DNA of 43,531 bases, taken from positions 1 to 43,531 of the forward strand of contig NZ_LAVA02000072.1 in NCBI RefSeq assembly GCF_000974985.2. The letters run 5' to 3'. Source of the DNA: Streptomyces mangrovisoli (GTDB lineage Bacteria; Actinomycetota; Actinomycetes; Streptomycetales; Streptomycetaceae). A model generated the notes under the pieces. The model had not been told where the DNA came from. It worked only from the letters and a program-made list of their open reading frames with translations, and made no database searches. Position numbers and translations under genes: made by a program. Position 1 is the first letter of the stretch. Each line of letters opens with the position of its first letter. This document shows positions 32,128 through 41,739 of the stretch, piece by piece.

Positions 32128-32487
32128 TCAGGGCCGGTCGAGCCGCAGCCGCTCGGCCCGCGGCAGCCCCGCCACGACGAGGTCGTACGAGTCCTCCACG
32201 AGCTCCCGGACCAGCCGGTCCGGGAGCTCGCCGTCGACCGTCACCGTGTTCCAGTGCCGCTTGTTCATGTGGTAGCCGGGGACGATCAGGCCCGGGTGGT
32301 CGGCGCGCAGCCGGATCGCGTCCTCCGGGTCGCACTTCAGGTTCACCGTCAACGGCCGGGCGTCCAGGGCGGTCAGCGCGAACAGCTTGCCGAGCACCTT
32401 GAACACGGAGGTCTCCGGGTTGAACGGGAAGTCCTCCACGCTCGCGTTGAACGACAGGCACAGGGCGCGCAGTTGCTTCGGCGTCAT
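32128..32487 (-). CDS. MmcQ/YjbR family protein
   Basis: The 119-residue protein matches the YjbR fold: an N-terminal helix (PKQLRALCLSFNASVEDFPF) and strands KVLGKLFALTALDARPLTVNLKCDPEDAIRLR, followed by GYHMNKRHWNTVTVDGELPDRLVRELVEDSYDLVV. Members bind DNA or small molecules, but no general function is agreed. It starts 4 nt after the corC-type gene and is the last gene of the phoH–ybeY–corC operon here. Its stop lies 59 nt from that of the convergent exporter gene. Confidence 0.85.
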   Translation of the reverse strand: MTPKQLRALCLSFNASVEDFPFNPETSVFKVLGKLFALTALDARPLTVNLKCDPEDAIRLRADHPGLIVPGYHMNKRHWNTVTVDGELPDRLVRELVEDSYDLVVAGLPRAERLRLDRP

Positions 32488-32491
32488 CCGG

Positions 32492-33805
32492 TCACCCGTC
32501 CCGCTCCGAGGGGCCGGAACCGGCGGCCGCGGCCGGGCCGACCGGTTCCACCAGCACCGTCACGATCTTGTTCCGGCGGCCGGCCGCGGACTCGGCGGTC
32601 AGCCGCAGCGCGCGGCCGTCCGGCAGGTCGACGACCGCGGAGGCGGCGGCGATGGGCACCCGGCCCAGCGCCTTGGCCAGCAGTCCGCCGACCGTCTCCA
32701 CGTCCTCGTCGTCGTACTCCTCCAGGCCGTACAGCTCGCCGAGGTCGGTGATGTCGAGGCGGGCCGTCACCCGGTACCGGTCGCCGCCCAGCTCCTCCAC
32801 CGGGGGCAGTTCGCGGTCGTACTCGTCGGTGATCTCCCCGACGATCTCCTCGAGGATGTCCTCGATGGTGACGATGCCCGCGGTGCCGCCGTACTCGTCG
32901 ATGACGACGGCGACGTGGTTGCGGTCCTTCTGCATCTCGCGCAGCAGATCGCCCGCGTTCTTGGTGTCCGGCACGAAGACCGCGGGGCGCATCGCCGTCG
33001 AGACCAGCTCCGACTCGGCGTCGCGGCTGATGTGGGTCTTGCGGGCCAGGTCCTTCAGATAGACGATCCCGACGATGTCGTCCTCGTTCTCCCCGGTGAC
33101 CGGTATGCGGGAGAACCCGGAGCGCAGCGCGAGGGTCAGGGCCTGGCGGATGGTCTTGAACCGCTCGATCACCACCAGGTCGGTGCGCGGCACCATCACC
33201 TCCCGGACCAGGGTGTCGCCCAGCTCGAAGACCGAGTGCACCATGCGGCGCTCCTCGTCCTCGATCAGCGACTCCTTCTCGGCCAGGTCCACCAGCGCCC
33301 GCAGCTCCGCCTCGGAGGCGAACGGGCCGCGGCGGAAGCCCTTGCCGGGGGTGAGCGCGTTGCCGATGAGGATCAGCAGCGGCGGGATCGGGCCCATGAT
33401 CCGCGCGAGCGGCAGCAGCACGTAGGCCGCCGCCGTCGCGGTGTTCAGCGGGTGCTGGCGGCCGATGGTGCGCGGGGAGACCCCGACGGCGACGTACGAC
33501 ACCAGCACCATCGTGCCGATCGCGGCGAGCAGCGCCTGCCAGGTGGTGTCGATCTCGTTCAGGCAGGCGTAGGTGACGAGTGCCGCCGCGGCCATCTCGC
33601 ACGCCACCCGCACCAGCAGGGCCACGTTCAGATAGCGCGTCGGGTCGGCCGCCACCTGGGCCAGCTTCGCGCTGCCGCGGCGGCCGGCCTTGACCGCCTC
33701 CTCGGCGCGGAAGCTGGAGACGCGGGCGAGGCCCGCCTCCGCGCAGGCGGCGAGCCACGCCACGACGACCAGCAGGACCGCGCCGAGGACCAGCCCGGGA
33801 CTCAT
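32492..33805 (-). CDS. CNNM/CorC-type membrane protein (hemolysin-C family)
   Basis: The 437-residue protein starts at ATG 33805, overlapping the ybeY stop by ATGA. The DUF21/CNNM transmembrane domain (about 1-200) has hydrophobic helices and the motif VGVSPRTIGRQHP, followed by the acidic helix of the junction (AEKESLIEDEERRMVHSVFELGDTLVREVMVPRTD). Two CBS domains (about 210-340) with VVIDEYGGTAGIVTIEDILEEIVGEI then lead into the CorC/HlyC C-terminal domain (about 350-430). Family members handle magnesium or cobalt efflux; hemolysin is a historical name. No channel-type function can be proven from the sequence. Confidence 0.9.
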   Translation of the reverse strand: MSPGLVLGAVLLVVVAWLAACAEAGLARVSSFRAEEAVKAGRRGSAKLAQVAADPTRYLNVALLVRVACEMAAAALVTYACLNEIDTTWQALLAAIGTMVLVSYVAVGVSPRTIGRQHPLNTATAAAYVLLPLARIMGPIPPLLILIGNALTPGKGFRRGPFASEAELRALVDLAEKESLIEDEERRMVHSVFELGDTLVREVMVPRTDLVVIERFKTIRQALTLALRSGFSRIPVTGENEDDIVGIVYLKDLARKTHISRDAESELVSTAMRPAVFVPDTKNAGDLLREMQKDRNHVAVVIDEYGGTAGIVTIEDILEEIVGEITDEYDRELPPVEELGGDRYRVTARLDITDLGELYGLEEYDDEDVETVGGLLAKALGRVPIAAASAVVDLPDGRALRLTAESAAGRRNKIVTVLVEPVGPAAAAGSGPSERDG

Positions 33806-34299
33806 GACACGGTCGGCGCGGGGGACGGGCCGGTCAGGCCCTTCTCCGCGCGCCAGCCGTCCACGATCGCCGCCTGGAGGCCGAACATCTCGGCCTTCTC
33901 GTCGGGCTCCTCGTGGTCGTAGCCCAGCAGGTGCAGCACGCCGTGCACGGTGAGCAGCTGCAGCTCCTCGTCCATGGAGTGCTGCGTCGGCGCCTCCTTG
34001 CCCTGCCGGGTGGCGACCTCGGGGCAGAGCACGATGTCGCCGAGCAGGCCCTGCGGGGGCTCGTCGTCGTCCTTGGACGGCGGGCGCAGCTCGTCCATCG
34101 GGAACGACATGACGTCCGTGGGCCCCGGCAGGTCCATCCACTGGATGTGCAGCTGCTCCATGGCGTCGGAGTCCACGACGATCACCGAGAGCTCGGAGAG
34201 CGGGTGGATGCGCATCCGCGTCAGCGCGTAGCGGGCGATGTCGAGGATCGCCTGCTCGTCGACCTCGGTTCCGGACTCGTTGTTGACGTCGATCGACAT
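33802..34299 (-). CDS. ybeY: Endoribonuclease YbeY
   Basis: The 165-residue protein contains the YbeY zinc motif HGVLHLLGYDHEEPDE near the C-terminus, with the preceding TDVMSFPMDE strand typical of the family. YbeY takes part in 16S rRNA 3' end maturation and 70S quality control. A loop (about 73-85, RPPSKDDDEPPQG) is longer than in most bacteria, as in other actinobacteria. It follows phoH by 14 nt and overlaps corC, so the three are translationally coupled. Confidence 0.95.
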   Translation of the reverse strand: MSIDVNNESGTEVDEQAILDIARYALTRMRIHPLSELSVIVVDSDAMEQLHIQWMDLPGPTDVMSFPMDELRPPSKDDDEPPQGLLGDIVLCPEVATRQGKEAPTQHSMDEELQLLTVHGVLHLLGYDHEEPDEKAEMFGLQAAIVDGWRAEKGLTGPSPAPTVS

Positions 34300-34313
34300 G
34301 ACGGTGTGCTTGT

Positions 34314-35384
<1,071 letters not shown>

Positions 35385-35498
35385 GGGCCGGCGCTTGAGG
35401 CCTTGCTCGTCCTCCTCGATACGACACGCCCGCCACATGGGCGGCCTGGCGGTTTCCAGGGTACGCCGGGCCACCGACAACCCCGTAGGGCTTTTCCA

Positions 35499-35525
35499 CG
35501 GGTCCCCCGCGGCCCGGGGGACCCG
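35499..35525 (-). terminator. Terminator of the XRE regulator gene
   Basis: CGGGTCCCCC pairs perfectly with GGGGGACCCG around a 7-nt loop, beginning 1 nt after the regulator stop (35527). In the minus direction it is followed by TGGAAAAG, without a U-tract. Confidence 0.75.
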
Positions 35526-35526
35526 C

Positions 35527-36375
35527 TCAGCCCGTGCGCGCCGACAGGTCCTGGAGCCCCACCACGCGCAGCAGCTCCAGCCGCTCGTACGACGCCGTCC
35601 CCGGGCGCGCGGTGTGCACGACCAGCATCTGGTGGTGCTCGTCGTTGACGAGGACCTCGCAGTCCAGCTCCAGCAGGCCCACCACCGGGTGCCGGAACCG
35701 CTTGACCGCGGCCCGGCGCACGGCCACCTCGTGCTCCGCCCACAGCCGTGCGAACTCCTCGCTGCCCGCCCGCAGCTCCGCCACCAGCGCCGTGGGCTCG
35801 GGGTCCGCGGGCCGGGAGGCGGCCACCGCGCGCAGGTTCGCCACATGGGAGCGGGCGTGCTCGTCGAAGTCCTCCGGCACCAGCAGGGTCCGCCCGGCCG
35901 GGTCCAGGAAGAACCGGCGGATCATGTTGCGCTCCCGGGGCGGCCGGGACAGCGCGTCGCCGCCCAGCGCCCGCGACAGCGCGTTCTGCGCCAGCACCTC
36001 CCCGCAGTCGGTGAGCACCTGGGCGGGCGCGTCGTGCAGCCGGTCCAGGATCAGCAGCAGCCCGGGGGAGACGTGCCGGGACGCCGCCCGCTGCCGCGGC
36101 GGCTGCTCGCCCGCCAGATGGAAGAGGTGGTCGCGCTCGTCGCCGGTCATGCGCAGCGCCCGCGCCAGCGCGGTCAGCATCTGCCGCGAGGGGTGCGGGC
36201 CACGGGCCTGCTCCAGGCGCGTGTAGTAGTCCACGGACATCCCGGCGACGGCGGCCACCTCCTCCCGGCGCAGCCCTGGGGTACGGCGCCGGGCCCCGGG
36301 GCCGAGGCCCACGTCGGCGGGGTCGAGGCGGGCGCGGTGCACGCGCAGGAAGTCGGCGAGTTCGGGTCGGTCCAC
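35527..36375 (-). CDS. XRE-family regulator with MmyB-like domain
   Basis: The 282-residue protein from GTG 36375 has the same layout as the regulator at 29592: a helix-turn-helix (about 25-85: RRRTPGLRREEVAAVAGMSVDYYTRLEQARG) and an MmyB-like domain with RHPVVGLLELDCEVLVNDEHHQMLVVHT at its end. It is divergent from an epimerase gene 143 nt away and probably regulates it. GGAGGG lies only 1-2 nt from the GTG, too close for a normal Shine-Dalgarno, so the start may be leaderless or slightly different; upstream sequence is Arg/Pro-rich and excluded. The gap contains CAGGGA...TCCCCTG, an imperfect inverted repeat. Confidence 0.86.
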   Translation of the reverse strand: MDRPELADFLRVHRARLDPADVGLGPGARRRTPGLRREEVAAVAGMSVDYYTRLEQARGPHPSRQMLTALARALRMTGDERDHLFHLAGEQPPRQRAASRHVSPGLLLILDRLHDAPAQVLTDCGEVLAQNALSRALGGDALSRPPRERNMIRRFFLDPAGRTLLVPEDFDEHARSHVANLRAVAASRPADPEPTALVAELRAGSEEFARLWAEHEVAVRRAAVKRFRHPVVGLLELDCEVLVNDEHHQMLVVHTARPGTASYERLELLRVVGLQDLSARTG

Positions 36376-36518
36376 CCCTCCAGGCTGCGCCACCGGGCCC
36401 GGCTTATCCAGGGAGTGCCGGTCCCCTGATCGAGAGGTCTCTCCCGGCCGGGCCCGCCCCGGCCGAGGCTGGTGGCACCGGGCGGAGCGGCCGCCGGGCA
36501 CGGACCGAGGAGAGCGCG

Positions 36519-37376
36519 ATGCTGACACTGGTGACGGGCACGACGGGACAGGTGGGGCGGCGCTTCGTGCCGCGGCTGCTGGCGCAGACCCGGCCCGGGG
36601 AACGGGTGCGGGTCCTGGTGCGGGACGCGGCGCGGGCCGAGCCCTTCGCGCGGCTCGGCGCGGAGATCGCCGTGGGCGACCTGCGCGACCCGGAGGCGCT
36701 CGGCAAGGCGGTCGCGGGCGCCGACGCGGTGGTCAACGTCGCCGCCTCCTTCCGCGGGGTGCCGGACGAGGAGGCGTGGGCGGTGAACCGGGACGCGGCG
36801 ATCGAGCTGGGCCGGGCCGCGCAGGGCGCCGGGGTGGCGCGTTTCGTGCAGGTCAGCACCGCCGTGATCTACGGCAGCGGGCGGGGCCGCCCGATGACCG
36901 AGGACGACGAGAGCCGTCCCGAGGGCGCGCAGATGTGGGGCGCCTACCCCGAGTCGAAGCTGGCGGCGGAGCGGGCGCTGCTCGCGCTGGACGGTGTGGA
37001 CGTGCGCGTCGCGCGGCTGCCGTTCGTCTACGGCGAGGGCGACCCGCACCTCGCGGCGGCCCTGAACTGGGCGCCGAAGTGGGCCCCGGCGCAGCGGCTC
37101 CAGATGGCCCACCACGTGGACGTCGCCCAGGCCCTGCTCCGGCTGCTGCACGCGCCGGGCATCGCGGGCCGGATCTACAACGTCGGCGACGACGCGCCCG
37201 TGACCACGGTCGAGCTGTACGCCCTGTGCGGCGTCGAGGTGCCGGCCGAGCTGTCCGCCAACACCGACCCCGACCCCTGGTACGGCATCCTCTCCACCGA
37301 GCGCATCCGCCGCGAACTGGGCTGGCGCCCGCACTTCCCGAGCGTGTGGTCGGCCCGGGACGCGGGCGCGCTGTGA
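36519..37376 (+). CDS. NAD-dependent epimerase/dehydratase (extended SDR)
   Basis: The 285-residue protein begins at ATG 36519 with GAGGAGAG upstream. The Rossmann motif TGTTGQVG starts at residue 6, the VNVAASF strand follows, and the active-site STAVIYG and YPESK (YxxxK) motifs are intact. The closest broad type is an NAD(P)-binding nucleoside-diphosphate sugar epimerase-like reductase; the substrate is unknown. It is divergent from the XRE regulator, which is a common arrangement of an oxidoreductase controlled by its neighbour. The MFS gene ends 31 nt away on the opposite strand. Confidence 0.86.
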   Translation: MLTLVTGTTGQVGRRFVPRLLAQTRPGERVRVLVRDAARAEPFARLGAEIAVGDLRDPEALGKAVAGADAVVNVAASFRGVPDEEAWAVNRDAAIELGRAAQGAGVARFVQVSTAVIYGSGRGRPMTEDDESRPEGAQMWGAYPESKLAAERALLALDGVDVRVARLPFVYGEGDPHLAAALNWAPKWAPAQRLQMAHHVDVAQALLRLLHAPGIAGRIYNVGDDAPVTTVELYALCGVEVPAELSANTDPDPWYGILSTERIRRELGWRPHFPSVWSARDAGAL

Positions 37377-37407
37377 GCCCGCGGCGGCCGGGTCACCGGA
37401 CCGCGGC

Positions 37408-38664
37408 TCAGTCCACCCCCCTGATCCGCCGCACCAGCAGCGCCCCCGCGAGCCCGATCACCGCGGCGGCCAGGTACAGCACCCGGTAGCCGCCCAGGTG
37501 GGTCACGATCGGCGCGGCGAGGACGGGCGCGGCGACCTGGGGCAGCGCGTTGGCCACGTTGATCACGCCGAGGTCCTTGCCCCGGTCGAGCGCCTTGGGC
37601 AGGACGTCCGTCATCAGCGCGAAGTCCACCGAGGTGAACACCCCGAACCCCACCCCGAGGACGGCCGCGGCGACGATCGCGCCGGGCCAGGTCTGCCAGA
37701 GCGCGAGCAGGGCCGTCGCCACCGCCATCACCACGCCCGACCACAGCACGAAGGGCTTGCGCCGCCCCACCCGGTCGGAGGCGACCCCGCCGACCACCAC
37801 GGTCGCCATCAGGGTCAGCCCGTTGACCGCGGTCAGCACCAGCACGCCCTGGTCGGGGTCGCCGTAGTGGATGCGGTCGCGCAGGTAGTACAGGAGGTAC
37901 AGCAGCACCAGGGAGTTGCTCAGGTTGATCAGGAAGCGGGTCAGCCAGGCCCAGCCGAGATCCGGGTACCGGCGCGGGCTGAGCCGGAACCCGGCCAGGA
38001 AGGCCCGCCAGGCCCACGGCGGCCGGTCCTCGCGGGCCAGCCGCAGATCCGGGTGGCGCAGGACGTACGGCGCCACCCCGGCGACCGTGAACACCGCGCA
38101 GGCCACGTACCCGGCGGTGATCCCGCCCGCGACGGTGGCGAGGCCGGTGCCGGCCACCACCCCGAGGATCTGCGCCGCGCCCAGCCAGCCGCCCACCGAC
38201 CCGCGCTGCAGGCGCGGCACCCGGTCCGGGACCGCCGCCGTCACCGCCGCGAACGCCGCGTTCAGCGTCAGCTGCACCAGGCACCAGCCCGCGGCCATCG
38301 TCACCGGGCCGCTCGCGCCCGCGAGCAGCAGCAGCGACAGCGCGCCGCCCGCGGTCCCGGCCACGATCCACGGCGTACGGCGGCCCCGGCGCGAGACCGT
38401 GCGGTCCGACAGCGCCCCGAACAGCGGGTTGGCGAGCAGCGAGACCAGCGCGCCGGCGCCGGTCACCCAGGCCAGCAGCGTCTCCTTGGACATGCCGGAG
38501 CCGGGCGCGAAGTCCTTGGCCTGGGAGGCCAGCAGGATCTGGAGCGGGCCGTACCAGCCCACCCAGATCGCCCCGTTGGCGAGCGAGAGCGAGGCGGTCC
38601 AGCCCCGCCCGACCCGCTCCACCGGCTCCGCGAGGGCGCCGGGCGGCCGCTCGGTCGCGGTCAT
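37408..38664 (-). CDS. MFS sugar transporter, GPH/SLC45-like
   Basis: The 418-residue carrier has 12 predicted hydrophobic segments. The motif SLLANPLFGALSDRTVSRRGRRTPW in the first inner loop and the second-half VVVGGVASDRVGRRKPFV repeat are typical of disaccharide or glycoside transporters of the GPH/SLC45 type. It overlaps the beta-glucosidase gene by ATGA, so it is translated after it and should bring in a beta-glucoside for hydrolysis. The exact sugar is not known. Confidence 0.87.
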   Translation of the reverse strand: MTATERPPGALAEPVERVGRGWTASLSLANGAIWVGWYGPLQILLASQAKDFAPGSGMSKETLLAWVTGAGALVSLLANPLFGALSDRTVSRRGRRTPWIVAGTAGGALSLLLLAGASGPVTMAAGWCLVQLTLNAAFAAVTAAVPDRVPRLQRGSVGGWLGAAQILGVVAGTGLATVAGGITAGYVACAVFTVAGVAPYVLRHPDLRLAREDRPPWAWRAFLAGFRLSPRRYPDLGWAWLTRFLINLSNSLVLLYLLYYLRDRIHYGDPDQGVLVLTAVNGLTLMATVVVGGVASDRVGRRKPFVLWSGVVMAVATALLALWQTWPGAIVAAAVLGVGFGVFTSVDFALMTDVLPKALDRGKDLGVINVANALPQVAAPVLAAPIVTHLGGYRVLYLAAAVIGLAGALLVRRIRGVD

Positions 38665-39974
38665 CTCTGCGCCCTGAGCGCGTCCCGGTACCAGCGGTAC
38701 GACGCCTTCGGGGTGCGCTCGAGGGTCGCGAAGTCGACGTGCACCAGGCCGAAGCGGCGCGCGTACCCCTCCGCCCACTCGAAGTTGTCCATCAGCGACC
38801 ACACGAAATAGCCGCGGACGTCCACGCCCGCCTCCACCGCCCGGTGCAGGGCGCGGAGGTGGCCGTCCAGGTAGGCGATCCGGTCCTGGTCGTCGGTCCC
38901 CTCGAAGGAGCAGCCGTTCTCGGTGATCACGATCGGCGGCAGCCGGTCGCCGTAGCGCTCGCGCAGGCCGGTGAGCAGCTCGGTCAGCCCCTCCGGCACG
39001 ATCGGCCAGCCGAAGTCGGTGACCGGGACGCCCTCGATGTCCCTGACGGAGAAGGGCAGTTCGGCGGGGAGGGTGAGCCCGCCGAACTCGATCTCGCTGC
39101 CCTGCGGTGCGCCGACCCGGGTGGGCGCGTAGTAGTTCACGCCGTAGAAGTCGAGGGGTTCGGCGATCACTTTGAGGTCCGCCTCGACGTCGCCGGGCAT
39201 CAGCGGGGCGATCCCGTCCGGGTACCGCCCGAGGAGCAGCGGGTCGGCGAACAGCCGGTTGAGCAGCAGGTCGTAGAAGTCGGCGGCCTCCACGTCCGGC
39301 TGGTCCGGGGAGGCGGGCCAGGTCGGGCCGTGCGAGTTGGCGACGCCGACGTCCGCGGCCCCGGCCGCGCGCAGCGCCCGCACCGCGAGCCCGTGGGCGA
39401 GCAGTTGGTGGTGGGCGACCGGCAGCGCGTCGAACAGCAGCTTCCGGCCGGGCGCGTGGGCGCCGAGGGCGTGGCCCAGCAGGGTGTGCTCGGCGGGCTC
39501 GTTGAGCGTGATCCACTTGGTGACGCGGTCGCCGAGGCGCTCGGCGACGACGGCGACATGGTCGGCGAACCGGGCCGCGGTGTCCCGCTCGAGCCAGTCC
39601 AGGCCGGACGGCAGGTCCCAGTGGAAGAGGGTGGGCACGGGCCGTACGCCCGCCGCGGCCAGCTCGTCGACCAGCCGGTCGTAGAAGTCGAGACCGCCCA
39701 GGGAGTTCACCCGGGGCCAGGAGATCGAGAAGCGGTACGCGTCCACGCCGAGGCCGGCCAGCAGCGCCACGTCCTCGCGGTAGCGGTGGTAGTGGTCGCA
39801 GGCCACCGCCGCCGTGGAACCGTCCTTGACCCGTCCCGGCGCGTCCGTGAAGTCGTCCCACACGGACCGCTCCCGCTCGTCCGCCGCGCCCTCGATCTGG
39901 TGGGCCGAGGTGGACACGCCCCACTGGAATCCGGCCGGGAAGCGGGGGAGCGCGTTGCCTGCATCAGTCGCCAT
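38661..39974 (-). CDS. Beta-glucosidase (glycoside hydrolase family 1)
   Basis: The 437-residue GH1 enzyme starts at MATDAGNALPRFP. Acid/base E159 is in ITLNEP and nucleophile E352 in VITENG; the N-terminal FQWGVSTSAHQIEG and C-terminal WSLMDNFEWAEGY motifs are present. There is no signal peptide, so it acts in the cytosol on glucosides imported by the adjacent carrier. A TTG at 40010 would add residues and is rejected. Upstream lies one of the window's clearest promoters, TTGACT-N18-GATGAT, with the ATG 6 nt after the -10 box, hence leaderless. Confidence 0.94.
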   Translation of the reverse strand: MATDAGNALPRFPAGFQWGVSTSAHQIEGAADERERSVWDDFTDAPGRVKDGSTAAVACDHYHRYREDVALLAGLGVDAYRFSISWPRVNSLGGLDFYDRLVDELAAAGVRPVPTLFHWDLPSGLDWLERDTAARFADHVAVVAERLGDRVTKWITLNEPAEHTLLGHALGAHAPGRKLLFDALPVAHHQLLAHGLAVRALRAAGAADVGVANSHGPTWPASPDQPDVEAADFYDLLLNRLFADPLLLGRYPDGIAPLMPGDVEADLKVIAEPLDFYGVNYYAPTRVGAPQGSEIEFGGLTLPAELPFSVRDIEGVPVTDFGWPIVPEGLTELLTGLRERYGDRLPPIVITENGCSFEGTDDQDRIAYLDGHLRALHRAVEAGVDVRGYFVWSLMDNFEWAEGYARRFGLVHVDFATLERTPKASYRWYRDALRAQR

Positions 39975-39980
39975 GCGCGG

Positions 39981-40010
39981 ATCATCCGTACCCGGGGTAA
40001 CGGAAGTCAA
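39981..40010 (-). promoter_or_regulatory. Leaderless promoter of the GH1 operon
   Basis: On the minus strand TTGACT (40010-40005), an 18-nt spacer, GATGAT (39986-39981), 6 nt, then the ATG at 39974. The start codon itself is the expected transcription start. Confidence 0.65.
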
Positions 40011-40051
40011 CGCCCCGGCGGCAACGGGCTCTCAGTGCTTGCGGGGGCGGC

Positions 40052-40318
40052 TCACGCGCCTTCCTTCAGCACCCGGGAGATCAGCGTGCGCTGGTCCTCC
40101 GTGAGCCGGGGGTCGGCCGCATACACCGTCCGGCCGTCGACCGTGATCCGGTAGCTGAAGCCGTCCGGCACCCCCTCCGGCGGAGTGCCCCGGCCGGCGG
40201 CGACCGCCCGCTCGGCCAGGGCCTGCCATGCGTGGGCGTCGGGGCGGTCCGAGGTGTCCACCTCGGCGTGCCGCTCGATGCCCGCGAAGCCTCCCGTACG
40301 CCTCACCGAAATCCGCAT
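40052..40318 (-). CDS. Emfourin-like protease inhibitor
   Basis: The 88-residue protein (MRISVRRTGGFAGIERHAEVD...) resembles emfourin, the protein inhibitor encoded next to protealysin-like M4 proteases. The start has RRTGGFAG, the end SYRITVDGRTVYAADPRLTEDQRTLISRVLK. It lies 53 nt downstream of the M4 protease gene on the same strand, so the two form a protease–inhibitor operon. It has no signal peptide and would hold the protease inactive inside the cell. Identity is by pattern and context; no search was run. Confidence 0.8.
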   Translation of the reverse strand: MRISVRRTGGFAGIERHAEVDTSDRPDAHAWQALAERAVAAGRGTPPEGVPDGFSYRITVDGRTVYAADPRLTEDQRTLISRVLKEGA

Positions 40319-40371
40319 GGGTTCCTGTGTAGTACGGAACCCGGTGGCGCGCACCCCGATGAGGTCCGCGA

Positions 40372-41442
40372 CTACGTCGTGCGCACCCCGACCTGCTCCC
40401 ACGCCTTCAGTACAGCGGTCAGTTCCTCGCCCTCGCCGTAACGGGCCTTGGCGGCACGGCCGGTGAGCGTGGCGAAGTCGGCGAAGAGGGCGTCCTGCTT
40501 CAACTCGCCGCCGGTGAGCACGTCGTACCAGATCTGCCCGGCCCGCTCCCAGGCGTGGCCGCCGAGCGCGCTCGCCGTCAGGTAGAAGGCGTGGTTGGGG
40601 ATCCCGGAGTTGATGTGGACGCCGCCGTTGTCCTGGCCGGTCTGCACGTAGCCGTCCATGGTGGCGGGCTGCGGGTCCTTGCCGAGCGCCTCGTCGTCGT
40701 AGGCGGTGCCGGGCTCCTTCATGGAGCGCAGGGCGATGCCGTGGATGCGCTCGGCGAGCAGTCCGGCGCCGATCAGCCAGTCCGCCTCGGCGGCGGTCTG
40801 GCCGAGCGCGTGCTGCTTGATGAGCGAGCCGAAGACGTCGGAGAGCGACTCGTTGAGCGCGCCGGACTGGCCGAAGTAGGTGAGGTTGGCGGTGTACTGG
40901 GTGACGCCGTGGGTCAGTTCGTGGCCGATGACGTCCAGCGGGATGGTGAAGTCGAGGAAGACCTCGGCGTCGCCGTCGCCGAACACCATCTGCTCGCCGT
41001 TCCAGAACGCGTTGTCGTAGTTCTCGCCGTAGTGCACGCTGGCGTCCAGCGGCAGGCCCTGGCCGTCGATGGAGTCGCGGCCGTACGCCTGGAGGTACAG
41101 CTCGAAGGTGGCCCCGAGGCCCGCGTAGGCGCGGTTGACGGTGGCGTCCTTGCCCGGCGCGGCCCCCTCGGCGCGGACCTTGCGGCCGGGCAGGTCCTCC
41201 TTGTGGTGGGCGTCGTAGATCGTGCGGTGCGGCTGGGCGGCGGGCGCGCCCTCGGGCGTCGCGACGGCGGGCGCGCCGAGCACGGTGGTCAGCCGGCGGC
41301 GGGTGCGCTGGTAGGCGTCGTGCTCCAGGGACGCGCGGGCGGGCCCGGACAGCTCCGGGTCGTCGTGCCGGGCCAGCTTGTCGAGGACGTGGGGCGGGAC
41401 GATCGTGCAGAAGACGGGCTCGAAGCCCCCGTTGGTCGTCAT
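40372..41442 (-). CDS. Protealysin-like M4 metallopeptidase
   Basis: The 356-residue thermolysin-family protease has HELTH at 164-168 and the third zinc ligand E188 (GALNESLSD), 24 residues after the first His, plus the catalytic histidine region DNGGVHINSGIPNH. There is no signal peptide or long FTP/PepSY prodomain; instead a short propeptide contains PPHVL (residues 16-20), the PPxxL-type motif of protealysin-like proteases. Start ATG 41442 is preceded by AAGGTG. The partner inhibitor gene follows. Protealysin-like enzymes can act on host or cell actin-like targets in other bacteria; here the role is unknown. Confidence 0.93.
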   Translation of the reverse strand: MTTNGGFEPVFCTIVPPHVLDKLARHDDPELSGPARASLEHDAYQRTRRRLTTVLGAPAVATPEGAPAAQPHRTIYDAHHKEDLPGRKVRAEGAAPGKDATVNRAYAGLGATFELYLQAYGRDSIDGQGLPLDASVHYGENYDNAFWNGEQMVFGDGDAEVFLDFTIPLDVIGHELTHGVTQYTANLTYFGQSGALNESLSDVFGSLIKQHALGQTAAEADWLIGAGLLAERIHGIALRSMKEPGTAYDDEALGKDPQPATMDGYVQTGQDNGGVHINSGIPNHAFYLTASALGGHAWERAGQIWYDVLTGGELKQDALFADFATLTGRAAKARYGEGEELTAVLKAWEQVGVRTT

Positions 41443-41627
41443 GCCGGGCACCTTGGCACCGTGCTGCGCGGCTGTCACTACCCGCAACCATGATTGGTGA
41501 AAAAGCCGGACATTCGGCACAGCTCGGTAGCGCGGAGTGGTATGGAACACCTTTCGCCCCATTTTTCCCCTTCCGCGTGGCCCGTCCCGCATACTGATAC
41601 AGGCCCGCGCGCCCGGCGCGGCTGGGC

Positions 41628-41633
41628 TAGGCT
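41628..41633 (+). promoter_or_regulatory. -10 box of the leuA leader transcript
   Basis: TAGGCT lies 10 nt before the ATG of the leader peptide. No good -35 is seen. Confidence 0.45.
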
Positions 41634-41643
41634 GCACGGCATC

Positions 41644-41691
41644 ATGCGTTTCGGGCTGCTTCTTCTTAGCTGCCGCGGCGAGGGTCTGTAG
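41644..41691 (+). CDS. Leucine-rich leader peptide of leuA
   Basis: The 15-residue MRFGLLLLSCRGEGL contains four Leu codons in a row (CTG CTT CTT CTT). Its stop lies 90 nt upstream of leuA and its 3' half overlaps an attenuator-like hairpin. Too short for normal gene calling. Stalling at the Leu codons when charged tRNA-Leu is low would alter folding of the downstream RNA. Confidence 0.75.
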   Translation: MRFGLLLLSCRGEGL

Positions 41692-41739
41692 TCGAGGCCG
41701 ACCCCCTCCCCGCGGAGCTCTGGCGTTGCGTCGTCGGCC
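41673..41739 (+). promoter_or_regulatory. leuA attenuator: two competing hairpins
   Basis: Hairpin 1: CCGCGG (41673-41678) pairs with CCGCGG (41710-41715), and GAGGG (41680-41684) with CCCTC (41704-41708), with one mismatch between them. Hairpin 2: GGCCGAC (41696-41702) pairs with GTCGGCC (41733-41739). Hairpin 2 uses the loop of hairpin 1, so the two cannot easily form together. This fits ribosome-controlled attenuation. Confidence 0.6.

Noticed and set aside
22952..32487. Prophage or integrative element
   Set aside because: There is no integrase, excisionase, tRNA gene or att-like direct repeat at the borders, and GC content does not change.
39975..40010. TTG start for the beta-glucosidase at 40010
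   Set aside because: It lies in the -35 hexamer of the promoter and adds residues not seen in the family; the ATG at 39974 follows the -10 by 6 nt.
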